In this document: piece by piece, positions 33,376-46,200 of the stretch
Layout of the letters: the number at the start of each line of letters is the position of its first letter
Position numbering within the stretch: position 1 is the stretch's first letter
DNA from: Strongylocentrotus droebachiensis
Lineage: Eukaryota; Echinodermata; Echinoidea; Camarodonta; Strongylocentrotidae
DNA: 64,000 nucleotides
NCBI GenBank assembly: GCA_035222895.1
Contig: JAVYIG010009928.1
Span: 1 to 64,000, forward strand
Direction of reading: 5' to 3'
The notes under the pieces: model-generated
The model's input: only the letters and a program-made list of their open reading frames with translations
Databases searched by the model: none
Told to the model about the DNA's origin: nothing
Made by a program: the position numbers and the translations under genes

Positions 33376-34090
33376 CTTCTTTTATTTTCATCAATCAAGG
33401 ATTTCGGGGCACTTTCCCCATACCTACGATTCTATTTTATGTGTACTGTTTTCTTTACAAAAAAACAAAAAAAATTAGGTATGAAAAAGATAAGACAAGA
33501 AACATGAGACTACAGGAACTAAACGCATGAATCCACTTTCCTTCAAAACAACGTTGTTAGCTCAATAGCTGACATCAGTCATAAACTACATGTATCTTAT
33601 AGTATTCTAAATATAGGAAAACTCATGATCATTTCTTAATGACTTTCCTTAATCGAATGACTGCCTTTCGTACATATACTTACAGATATAGTGAGACGAG
33701 GTGACTACGTGAATGACGACAAATATGACTAGATATGACGAAGACTTCATTCTGGCGATATGTCGGGAAAGTAGTAACAGAAGAAGTATATAGCTGAACG
33801 CACTTATTATGACGTATGCAACTACTGTGTCTACTCGTATTCCTGGCTATCATGAATATTCCTTTAGCAGTGAACAAGTCTGACTGAGTTTCTCTCGTGT
33901 TAATTCCTTTTATATATCCCGGATGGAATGATCATATCATATCGAAATTATGTACATGTATTGTGTTCGTTACGCGAGACTTGATCACAATACACCAGTC
34001 GAAGGATTTTCATTCTCTTGTGTAGCATTATTTTTTCTGCTTTAATGGATCGTCTATTACTATTGTTAAAATGTTAACCCTTACTGTACT
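33295..34090. repeat. CT arrays and third partial copy of the LINE-tail repeat
   Basis: CT arrays at 33297-33325 and 33343-33372. From about 33470 the sequence parallels 27489-28110 and 29760-30190. Confidence 0.55.
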
Positions 34091-34595
34091 GGGGGGGGGG
34101 GCGGAGAGGCCCCCCTCGAAATTTTCGGAGATTGCGCCGGAACCGCTTGGAATTTTGAAATGTCGTTTCATGACTTTTTTTCCTCAAGTCTTACACACAT
34201 TTTGATACTATTTTCATTGAAATCGGATATACCTGTTAGGTGTTACATAACAATTAGTATGCGCATGTCATAAAAAATATGCTATAATTGCATATGTTCA
34301 TGTACAAGCAGAAATGTGAATACAGGTTTAGATGTATTTCTTCCTAAGTTGGAGATATGAATTGATATCAAATTGCTTTTATATGTTTCTCAAAGTAACT
34401 TGATGTATTCCGGAACAAAATAATACATTATAAATAAAACAATAGATATAATAAGAAATAAAAAACAATAAAATACAAAAGAAAATAAATATTTGAAAAT
34501 CACATCAAATTTGCAATTTTCTAGGTGTAAACTCTTTTTTTGACTCACACGGTATTGATTTATAGCGCAATCTGCCAAATTCAAAACTGCTTTAA

Positions 34596-34961
34596 AGGTA
34601 AAGACCAGTTATGGTCATGCGATTGCATTGTGAAAGAAACGTTGTGGAATCGATCAGAAAAGGTTGATCATCTAGCATCTAGCATCTGCAAGGTTCTGGA
34701 ATCATCAAAATGATAAGAAATTTGGCCCATTCTTTGTAAAGTTACAAGCACTATACACAGAAAGATGTATATGGGACTACCCTATATCTCTCACAGTCCA
34801 TGAGAGAAACAAATTTACCAAATATATGAATTAGTTGGCGGTTTCCCGGCAAATTTTTTATCATCATGTATTAGTCAAAACATATTCTTTCACATGATTG
34901 GTAATGAGAGCTTCCATTTAATTTTTTGAAATTGGGGCGTTTCAAATACTGGTCTTTACCT
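34596..34961. mobile_element. 366-bp MITE with TTAA target duplication
   Basis: TTAA on both sides (34592-34595, 34962-34965). Perfect inverted ends AGGTAAAGACCAGT / ACTGGTCTTTACCT. A fragment lies at 1297-1500. Also adjacent is a solo Tc1-like end at 34508-34553. Confidence 0.8.
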
Positions 34962-35304
34962 TTAACAATCATACGAATTGAGTTTGTTAAAAATGTTCAA
35001 AGAGCAAATTGACGAGCTTACACAAAACCAAAATAAATAAATTTTTCATTTTGTATTCTTTATTGTTAATATTCCTGGATGTTTAGATATTGTGTGATCT
35101 ATAATTCTTGCTATCACTATTCACATTTAGTATGTGCTCATACATCCCCTGCTCATATGGTTATATACTAATGTTGACTATGATTTCATTTTCTAATTCT
35201 ACTTAATGACTTCTGATTCTACTACATGTATTTACATTTTTACCTAAACATCCACCCTTACATAACACAATGCTTTCACGTGTGTTATTGTGTATATTAA
35301 TAAT

Positions 35305-35575
35305 AACAACATTTATAATGCGCACATATCCACCCCAAGGGATGCTCAAGACGCCTTAACAAAGTTTGGAAATTATTACACGGCCATTACGGCGCTCTAG
35401 CATTTCATTTCAACGAATTAATTCCTGCCAGGTTCCCATTTATATCACCTGGGTCTAGTGCGGCAAATGTAGATCGATGTCTTGCCAAAGGACACTAGTG
35501 CCGCGGTGGGACTCGAACCGCGGACCTCGACAGTCCTGTGACGTATCCACTCGACCACGACACCTCTACCATAGT
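35305..35575 (-). repeat. tRNA-derived SINE
   Basis: The minus-strand head has TGGTCGAGTGGATACG and the B box GGTTCGAGTCCC, and the body shares CTTGCCAAAGGAC with other SINEs here. Confidence 0.65.
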
Positions 35576-35689
35576 ATAGTCTATGTTTTTTTGTTTTTTT
35601 ACATCTCATATTTAGAGTTTATTGGTAGCATCAAAACAACATATTAATCAACTCGAATCAACTTGAATTTCACTGCTTAGTATAAGTAA

Positions 35690-35780
35690 TAGTATTAGTA
35701 GTAGTAGTCGTAGTAGTAATAATAATAACAATGATAGTAGTAGTAATAAAAATAATAATATTAATAATACAAATATGTGA
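35690..35780 (+). repeat. TAG/AAT microsatellite
   Basis: Mixed AGT and AAT trinucleotide units. Confidence 0.7.
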
Positions 35781-35969
35781 TAGTTTCTTCAGTCTTGTCC
35801 TCACATGTGGAAAAAATGCCTTCCACTAACAATACCAGGCAATAACACTAGCAATCAATACAGTAGAATATAATAGTTTTCTTACCGATATCTCAAAAGG
35901 AATATGCTTTCGTACATTATGGCATACGTGTATATACATGACTAAATAAATTGTCCTATGTATTAGTAC

Positions 35970-36028
35970 CTGCATCGAATCATTCCAAACATATCTTATA
36001 TTTCTAAAATCGGTTTCATCAGATACCT
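35970..36028 (-). other. Orphan exon-like segment
   Basis: A 59-nt segment between a good acceptor (TTTTCTATCTGCAG) and donor (CAG then GTACTA) encodes EVSDETDFRNIRYVWNDSMQ. It enters in phase 1 but leaves in phase 0, so it fits neither gene model. It may be part of an unrecognised gene or chance. Confidence 0.15.
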
Positions 36029-36916
36029 CTGCAGATAGAAAAATAAATACAGTTTTCGAAAATAAAATAATGTTTTGTTGCTCCATGATGTAAGAGTTTT
36101 TGTTTTATACATCAATCACATTATTAAAAAAATGACGGTACTTCAATGACGGAAGATCAGTATATATGAATACATTTAAAGAAACTAGTCCCATACCCTG
36201 ACTTTCACGTTTTGGTGAGACCTTCATTTTTCTTCCTTTCTCCCATTTATAATGTATAATTGTACTTATGTATTCGGGCGTACCCATTACAAGCTATGCT
36301 TATCGGGTTTCGCGCCTTCTTCCTTGTAATACATGTTCTTTAATTATATTTATGTTCCTACTTATAAATTGTATTGTTTTGAAGAAAATAAAAGTTCATT
36401 TTAATTGAATTGAATTGAATTTACCCAAATTTATCAGACTTCCGAAAACCATGGTATTTTATAGCGAAATCTTTCTACTGATCGCCGATATCAAGGTATT
36501 TGGGAATAACACGAGTAGACATTGTAAAAACGAAGGAGGAGCATAGGATGAAAAGAAGTCATGATTTTTTTTTTTGATAACTTTTCGTCCTTATACATCA
36601 ATCACATTATTCAGAAAATAGCAAAACAAATTTCAATGAAGAGGATATCTGTATTCTATTTGGATATACGAGAGGAAGCCCTCAAGTCCATCAGCATAGA
36701 TTTTTTCTCTCCAGTTTTTAAGATAAATGTTAATATTTTATTATAATTTTTAAAACATGGTTTCATCTTCACGGAATAATTGATACATAGAAATATAATA
36801 TTAATGCATTAAGACCGAAAATATTTTGTCTCTCAAAATATATATATATTTTTGTTTAAATCAAAATTATTATGATGGACTTGGATCTATCTTCTTCTCG
36901 TTTATTCAATTCTTAA

Positions 36917-37211
36917 TCAGCCCAAAATTACTTTATTTTGATTTATCATGGTACCGTTGACATAATTTTTCTCTTTGGCATCATTCAATTCTTCGTAGTA
37001 AGCTTCTTGATCAGGTTCTTGGTAGGTATGAAGGTCGACAGTATCATCGTAGCTCTGAACATCGGTATTACAATCTTGGTAAGTATGGGTGATAGTATTC
37101 AAGTCTTGGTAGGTATGGACGTCTGTCTGTGACTGATCAAATACAGGGTTCTCATACTGCGGAGACGAATCGGACTCCTTCTCTTTAGACTTAGTAGTGG
37201 CTGATTCATTG
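36917..37211 (-). CDS. Gene B terminal exon: tyrosine-rich cytoplasmic-type tail
   Basis: The exon enters in phase 2 like the gene A tail exon, behind acceptor GTAATCTTTCAG, and runs 98 codons to TGA at 36917. It reads NESATTKSKEKESDSSPQYE and onward, with QYENPVF, three HTYQ[DE] repeats, SYDDT, YYEEL and YVNGT. It shares no alignable sequence with the gene A tail, only the style of many tyrosines in acidic context. A possible AATAAA lies 10 bp past the stop (36901-36906). Confidence 0.7.
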
Positions 37212-40200
37212 CTGAAAGATTACATTATAAAAGCATAGATAAATTGCATTAATGAAATACATGATCTGAAATATCATCAACTCCCGATAAACATGTTGAT
37301 ATGTTTCTACATATCAACATGAGATGTGGGTATTGGTAAGGCACTTTTGAACAACATGTAATTTACATAATAAGTATTTTAAACAGGTTGCCATTACATT
37401 TGAAAAGCGTTATGCTTTGGAATATTTACATTGGACACCATTACAACAAAAGGAATTCAATAACTTAATATTTGTTTGTGCATAAAGTACATACTTAATT
37501 CAGCTTGTATTTGCATAACCTTACGGTTTTAGCCCCTTGCGTGGAAGAATAGGATGAGAATGGACTGATGAGAAGGACGGTTGCTATGGAACTTGGGAAA
37601 CCTCCAGCGGAATTTGGTTCTGTTGGAGAAGAAACAGTAGGTGAAGAGGTTGTTGTGGGAACTAGGATGGTAGTGAAAAGAATGACATACATTAGAAAAA
37701 CCGAGGTAGCATCACAGATGATGGTTACAAAATAAATAAAGACCCGATGATTCGAAGTAAGCCGTTTTGAAAGTCTTTGCGGTCGTTATTAAAACAGATT
37801 AATATCTTGATACAATGTCATTCCAGGTCCCGTTTGTGATTCTGTGCTTTGCAGAGAAGCTTGCGTAGTAAAAGGGAATGGTTTCGTAAGCCTTATCTCT
37901 GAAAGAATGATAAACAACGTAGGTTCAAAATTAAAAAAAGTATTCAAATAGCAGGTAGGCTGGAGTGGTGAAATTAGTTATGTGCAGTAAAGTAAAAGTT
38001 AGTTATGGTACTTGCATTGAATGCCCCGGAAGAATTTTTTTTGGAAGAAGGATGGGTAAGTCGGCTTTAGCTCCGGCAGGCGTATTGCTCAGTGCATTGA
38101 AGAAATGAATCCTATCAGGTACCCACTTACTACATTTATTAAAGTTTGAATGTGGCAAGCGTAGATCAATGTCCTGCCAAAGTAAGTTTGGATGCGGCAG
38201 GGATTCGAACCCCGACCCGTACTGTGTTCACTGTCAGGAGCCCTAACCACTAGTCCACAACACATATATCTTGGATGCCTTACCTTCGTCACAGGTGGAA
38301 CCAATGTAGCTTGGTGTACATGTACATGTGAATGGTGATCCATCTACTATATAACAAGTACCTCCATTCATACAGGGGTTACTGTAACATGGGCTGAGTG
38401 CTGGGCATACAAAACAGATTTGCAGTAAATATCAAGAACAAGAGAAGACATCGGCAACTGGAATCCCTGTCCTTAGATTAGAATCATCGCTATAGCGAGC
38501 TTAATTGTTCTTTATAGTCACATCACTATGCTATCTATTTTTTTTATATTCACAACAGCTCAGTGTTAGAGCAGAGGTCTTAACAAAGCCGATCCGCTAG
38601 CACCCTTTAATAAGGCATTAGTCCTCACTACCCAGTTCCTCGGATAGGCCTTAAAGCAGTCAGTCCCCTGGTAACTCAATTCCAAGTTTTACAATGCATA
38701 TTTAGCTGACAGGTAAAACAAACCATGTACCTGCGCTAAATACAACTTTTTATTGTAACGAAGTGTCTACCCTGTATTAAGAACATAGAATTAATAACTA
38801 GATATTATCTTACCTGTACATGTAAAGTTAGGTATTTTCCATGTGCCTGTATGCTGACAGAAGCTGATTGGTTCACTATCAGGAATATAACTAACTTGAC
38901 AGGTGTATAGAGCTATATCTTGATACACTGATCCTAGTATCATGATAGATGCAAGGGCGACCTCTGGTGGGCTTCCCTCACACTCGACAGCTATTCAGGA
39001 AAACAGGAAAGACTTGATGAATATCATGTCATTGTTCATAGTTCATTAAGGGATGCTAATATTTCTCTTGACATCCAAACATAGTGTTGGTACAATTTGT
39101 TACATTAATTTTGTTTATTTATCACTAGCATTTGTAGTTATCCGTCATGAATTATAATTTTTATTGACGGTAATCATGTCGGAAGTTTCAACGACGCCTT
39201 TTTTCATGATTTAGTATTAAAACGATTTTCAGCAGCGTATTACTGAAGTTTGATATTTAGATATATTGACTTCTATGAGAGGCATTGCTGTTCGAACACC
39301 AAGGCAGTCTATATATCTTTTATATACCGAATTCACGAAAAAACAAAACTACAAAGAATTCTAACCTTATCCTTTTCTTGAGTAAAGATTGGTTAAAACA
39401 TCACAGAAAATCTGTGACACTGTTTGTTAATCTTAGCTGGAAATTTGCCTGAATGTTACGATCATTCGGAAATCGCACACATACTGCACTGTATGGTATC
39501 CGCGCTCGCACAACGAAACTTTTTACACGTAAGCCAATGGGGATATCAGCCAAATTTAACTATGCGGCCCGAGTCAACGGGTACGTTCTCATTAGATATT
39601 GACTGTTAGGCGGGCATGGCTAAAATCACGACCTCAATATCAACTAATCAGATGACTAGATTTATTCAACATACTAAAGAGAGGTAAATAATTGTCACTA
39701 CGCTAGCATTTACACCCCCGTCTCAGAGCATGACGTCATAAAATGTTCATGAATTTCGGAGAATCATCTGTAAAAGTTGACACTGACCTCACATGAGTTT
39801 TCAAAAATGAAATATGGTGTAGTAGTTCATTCACTTGACTCTCATTTCATTCGTTGAGGGTTTGTATCTCATCTCGGTATAAATGTCCTTTAGCAAGAAA
39901 TAAATCCACATCTGCCTATATCAAGCCAGTTGTATATAGGCACTTGGTAATTGCAGGGGTAATAATCATTCGAGGGCCTGAAATAGCACGAGGAAGATCA
40001 GTATTAATGCTGATGGGGCTACTCTGTGGGTAAATAGGATTCAATCATAATTCCTTTTTTTAACATGATTATGATCACTTTACCTTCACACGATGGTCTT
40101 TGATGATTCCATGCTCCATTATTCATACACCTTACAGCGCTTTCTCCAGATAATGTATAGCCCTCCTGACAGGTGAATTGAAGAGTAGCATCGACAGAGT

Positions 40201-43200
40201 AAGTTGTTCTATCGTCTGGTAAACGATTACAATGCAAAGGTTCACCTGGGTCACCGCAGGCAGGAATTCCTGGAAAATATATAAGACAAAATCTTTTGCT
40301 TATGACTGAAACATCCATTATGATATTTACTTCATTCATTTATTCTATGCCTTCGTTCATTTACGTGAAGAAAACTATGAATGATATACATGATGTATCA
40401 TGATTTTTAAACATTACACAATGTTGTGATTGATCATATATTTTCAATCACCTCAGCAATAATTATTGTCACCGGTTCAAAGAAGCCGTCTAACATAGTC
40501 AGTTTGTATTTTTGTACATTCCCATGACCCCCTAAAGGATATTCGAAAAGTATATTTCACATTTTCTCACCAATTTGACATAGAGTCCGCCTGGATTTTG
40601 AACAAGATTCGTCATTCCATTGGTACTGAACTACCCTTCTCATTTCTACACAGTTTTGGTTATACTCTTTAGGTTGGCCATCGCTCCATTCCTCATACTT
40701 CATTCGAGTTTCTGAAGAAAGAGATGAATCATGGTATGATGAATATGATGTCCTACTATGCGTTAGGAAGTTGCTCTGATTTCTACTTCCATTGGAAAGC
40801 CTCAATATAAATATATTAGCTTCAATTTTACTGGTCCATGCTGATCTGTATTTGGAAAAGTCAATTCCAGACATTACTCTTGGGTCTTGTTTTTGTTCAG
40901 GTTTTGCATTTATAGCATACAAGATATGCCCGAAATAGAGTGTGTAAATTCTTGGTAATTGTTTACATTGCTTAGGTTCAGCTGGATGTGTAGGTTAACA
41001 TCATGTATTATTACACAATTGTTGAATGTTTTATTTATTTTTATCTTTTCATTGCTTTCAAGATTTTATTTCTCAATTCATTAAATTAAAAATTAGCAAA
41101 TGCAGGGAAAAGATCTAAAGTTGTTGACACCTAATATTGTATATGTATTATTGTTTAAATTTACAAAACAGATTCCATTACCTCCTAATCCTATTCAAGG
41201 TTATTATATAAACATAAGTATGGACTTTGCAGCTAATAACAACATTCATATAATACAAGTGATCGAGGATCTCATTTGGCTAAACTATTTCCTTTTTACT
41301 CAACAATTTAATTGTATTATTTTTGGACTGCAACCAACTACTTATATATTACTGATATTAACGAATAACCGATAATTTTGATGCTGATTTCATAACGTAT
41401 ATGGCTCTAATCTCATTTCAATTCCTGTGTTAAAATAGGAACAAATGTGGGATTTTTTATTGTATTGACATTGAATACAAATAGTTGCAAATAGTATAGA
41501 TTTTGTTACAAATATAAATGTGTTTTTCTTCCAATAAACAGATAAAGACTACATTTTACTGTTTCTATACTATTTGAGGAATCACGTACTATCAGACCAA
41601 TACCAGGACCGTCCGATGTCTTCATCATAACCACCGATCCACCAGGCCGTGTTTACACCTATGTCTCGCAGATACTGGGCTCGGTCCAGCAATAAAGCAT
41701 TAGTGCTCTCATCGAGTATTTCAGCCAGAAATCCTCCTCTCCCATTACATTCTTCGGCCCCGTCATTACAGTTCTTCGAAACATCCAGGAATTGGAAACA
41801 GGTGCCCATGTATGCTAGTACCATGTCTGATAGGTTAAGCCCAACACTCTGGCAAGACCGATCTAGAAATAAAGATTTCATGACTGAGTGATACTATGTA
41901 TAGCTCCACATGTTAATATGTGAAGACGTGCTAAAACATGATCGTACAGACCATCGAAAATATTGAATTAAGCCGTTTTAAATAGCCTTGTCTGTCACAT
42001 TATGATCGTGTGAACATTACGATGGAATATTATAAACAATGTAGTCCGAACATGATTTCTATATTTTACACAATAGGACACTGAAGAAAAAAAGTGTCCT
42101 CTTATCCCCGCTTATTCAGCGGCTGGCTGAGTCGTTGCGATTCTTGTGGACCAAAAAAAAAAAGGAAAACAAGGTGTCCTCTTACCCTCCCCCCCCCCCC
42201 CCCGCCACCCCCCCCCCCCCCCTCGCTTATTCAGCGGCTGGCTGAGTCGTTGCGAAATTCTGGGCCCGATTTAAAAATGTTAACCCCCTCCCCCTTGAAC
42301 AATTCCTGCGTACGCTACTGAGTAGTAGTAGTAGTGATAATAATAATAGACCCAATTACCATACTGACAGAGCAATCCATTGCCTGTTTGGTATGATATT
42401 GGACTCCATGAAAATGATCCATCCTGATATGACAGTTCAATACAATCCTCTGAATTTGCACTTGGAAATGAATTTTGCCAAAAGAAGCGTTCGATGTATA
42501 CCCCGCCTGAGAAAATAACGTTCAACAAGAAAAGAAAAGAAAGAAAAGAAGAAAAAAATTGTTTATCTTTGCATTTGTTATTTAGACAGGCTTTCATTCA
42601 ATATCGTCCTGTTATTATTGCACTCTTGCTTCTGGTAACTATTACTTCCTTCATCTTTTCAATCATTATCTTATTACCTAATTATGTTATCCATGTATAA
42701 GTGAACATACCTTCCTATACTTAATTCTCCTCTCATTTTTTCTTTCCTATCAACCTTCTGTTATACAATATGTAATTTTCATGATAATATGTATAATGTT
42801 GTCTCATTAACTGTATTAACTTATTATAGGCGTTCCCAACTCAAGCTATGATTTTCGGGTTTTCGCCTCCTTCTGTTATATGTATTATTTACTGTATACT
42901 CTATGTTGAAATCATTGTTACATGTATAACTTATATATACATTGTGTTTCATATTGTACCGATGAGAAGGAAATAAATGTTAACAAATATAAAATACAAA
43001 TACATGTTATAGAGTACCGAAGCTGTGACGTCATAAAAATCTATTTTTAGAATTTCTCAATTTTCTCTTCATATTCCGAAAGAACATCAAAAATAATGTC
43101 TAAATGTCGAAAACCAATTGAATATGTTACGTATTGGCTGAGATATGACCATCTGAATAAATATACTCCCCATAGGAACTCAGTGTTATATGCTCTGGCT

Positions 43201-46200
43201 CCTAATGGTTAGGAGCCAGAGCATATAACACTGAGTTCCCATAGGACATATATTCATTCAGATGGTCATATCTCAGCCAATACTTAACATATTCAATTGG
43301 TTTTCGACATTTGGACATTATTTTTGATGTTCTTTGGGAATTTGAAGAAAAAATTGAGAAATTCTAAAAATAGATTTTTTGATGACGTCACACTTCACCA
43401 CTCTATATCTACTGACCCCAGTCACCCCAATAATTCTACTATTGCACTTCCTTTTACACGTTCTTGTCGCTTTTCCCTGTTATGTTGACGTGCATGAAAT
43501 ATATTAAATTGAGATGAAGAAACATGTAATGCAATGAAGAATGAATTGTTGTACTACATCATTCACTCCTACTACGATGGCGACACCAACATCAAATAGA
43601 TATGAAGAAAAAAAACGTTCACAGAAATTAAATATATGTACTGTCAAATAGGACCTTATTAGACAATCTTGGTATGACGAGATTTACATGCAGTCCGTTT
43701 TTTGAAGCATTTCTAAGAAGGGAATACATGTGTGAATTTTAAGACGCAATCTTTCTCCTCTGTATTATCTGATTCATCCAACTGAATTCAATTTCATTCA
43801 ATGCGGTTTATTGACAGTACAAAGTAAAAGTTCAGGTACTAATTAAAAATAGGATCATCAATCTAAAAAAAAAAAAGGGAAAGTTAATAAGAAGTTAGAG
43901 TACATAATCTTTACAAAACAAAATCACACTTTCCTGGAAGTATAAAGCTTAGAAAACAAAACGTTCATCATTATGCAAAATAGAAGTAAAAGATCACCCG
44001 AATATTTGACTGAAAATTAGTAATGCCGTATCATTATAATGCAGTGTAAAAGACAAATTATTTTGAATTAATTATTCCAAGAAACATAGTTAATAGTAAA
44101 TCAAATCGCATGTCCGATTTAAAAGAAATGAGACAGAAAATATTTTTGTTTGCAATACTAACATCAAGCGAACGTGTGATGTTTAAGAGTTAATGACCAA
44201 TTGTTAGTAAGGCATATGAAAGAAACATTGATAAAATCGTAAAAATTAGAAAATATATACATGTCTTCGTTTGTTAATATGTAATGCACAAATTCCAAGT
44301 TCTCATTATATTCATCATCTTTGCAACAAATGTAATTGTTTGAATAAGAGAATAAAAGCGAACCCTTTAATTTGGTTTAAGGTTTAAAATACCAAATGTC
44401 ATACAAATGGCACTACGACTGGGATTAATCGGTTTGACAAGAGTGGGGACACTTAAATATTTATATCGTTGAGTTTACATCGCACTTTAAATTCTTATTA
44501 GTTTGTTTCAACGACATAATCAGTTAATAAAGACATAATTGATCAAATATAATGTCGATGTAGATTAAGCTCTGTTCGGTAAATACCAATGTGACCTCAA
44601 GCAAGCAAATAAAATCGATTTTAAATTTCTAATCATCCATAGTTTAGATAGAGATAACCAACGTTTACAGAGAATTATTAAAGGGAAGGTCTAGAAAAGG
44701 TATCGTCATTCCGTTCAGGAATTGTCTTATGTTGCATAAGAGACGGTAATATTTATATTGTCACACTAATTACCATTGTTTTTTCGTTTTGCCAATAGTA
44801 GGCTACTGACGATTGTGAAAATGAAAATAAAAAATGAACTTAACAAAGCTATAGTTAACTTACTGTGTCTCCACATCCAGTCTCGTCCTTCCATCGCTCC
44901 AATCCAAACACTGTTGCCGATCTGGTCGCCAATGAACTCAACGAGAAACGTTTGTGTCTCAGCATCTTTCACGGTGGCAAGTAGCTCCCCTTTAGCATTG
45001 CAAAGGTTTTTCGATCCTATCCAATTTGTCGGACTATTAGTATTACCACGTTGACGGTAGCAAGTGAGATTGGAGTAACGTTTGACATAATTGTCTGTAT
45101 CGCCGCAATCCCCTTTAACAAATAAAAACAACAACGATATCAACAACGATTAACAGCAATAACAACAAGACACTGTGGTGTCGTGGTGCAGGCTCTTGTT
45201 TCTCATTTGAGATGACCTGACTCGATCCTTGCCAGGAGGCGTCTTATTTTGCTCGTACCATACCGAGCCCAGATTGAGCTCGAGAAGGAAACCTGCGCAT
45301 GCGCACATGGAATCCGCCGGAGCTTATATCCTTGGACTAGGTGTTTGTGGGTACCTTGAAATGCTGAGGGAATAATAATTGCAGGACCCGTAGGAAGAGC
45401 AGTATTGATAATGATGTGGCTACCCATATGGAAAAGTTTCAGGCCGAAATTCCACTAAAGTGGATCTGTGCATGTCTTTCTTTGCTCAGCGCGCACAGGT
45501 ACGTCTCATGACAAAATTCATGACCCTACACACACATCCATCACTATGAATATGACTGACAAAGAAAGCGGACAAAATATACAGTTCCTCAGGTAGACAC
45601 AGGAACATCCCTTCACTGCTATTATGTAAAAATGTGTAGAACAGGTGTCACATGCATATTCACTTTTTACATAATAGCAGTGAAGGGATGTTCCTTTGTC
45701 TACCCGAGGAACTGTATATTTTGTCCGCTTTCTTTGTCCGTCATGTTCATAGTGCATGCAAAGGCGAGTAATGGCGTGATTATGACGTCATAACTCTCTA
45801 TGCTAATGAGATCGGAGTGTCGCCAAATGTGATTGGATGGAAAAGATTAATCTTCTTACTTTTTCAAGGTTTCCGACAAATTTTCTGGACCAATCAGGTT
45901 GATTTTAAAATATATGACAGAGAGGGATAAATTCCGCACTGGAAAGCGAAAACGCTGTATGCGTAGGGTAATCGGTTGCTAGGATACAGAGTCTCAAACA
46001 CGGGGTTATCGATTATGTTTCCTGCTTCGAATTGTGCAAGTACGTGCATTGCTATGGAAGGGTTGGTGTCAAAATTCACTTGAAAATCTTTCTTTCGAGG
46101 CCTATTCCGACGCAAGTACTTGACATTATTTTCTCATATCCTGGAAAATACAAGAAAAAAATATAGACAATAGAATACCGTTCGCGCCAGCCTTGTATTT

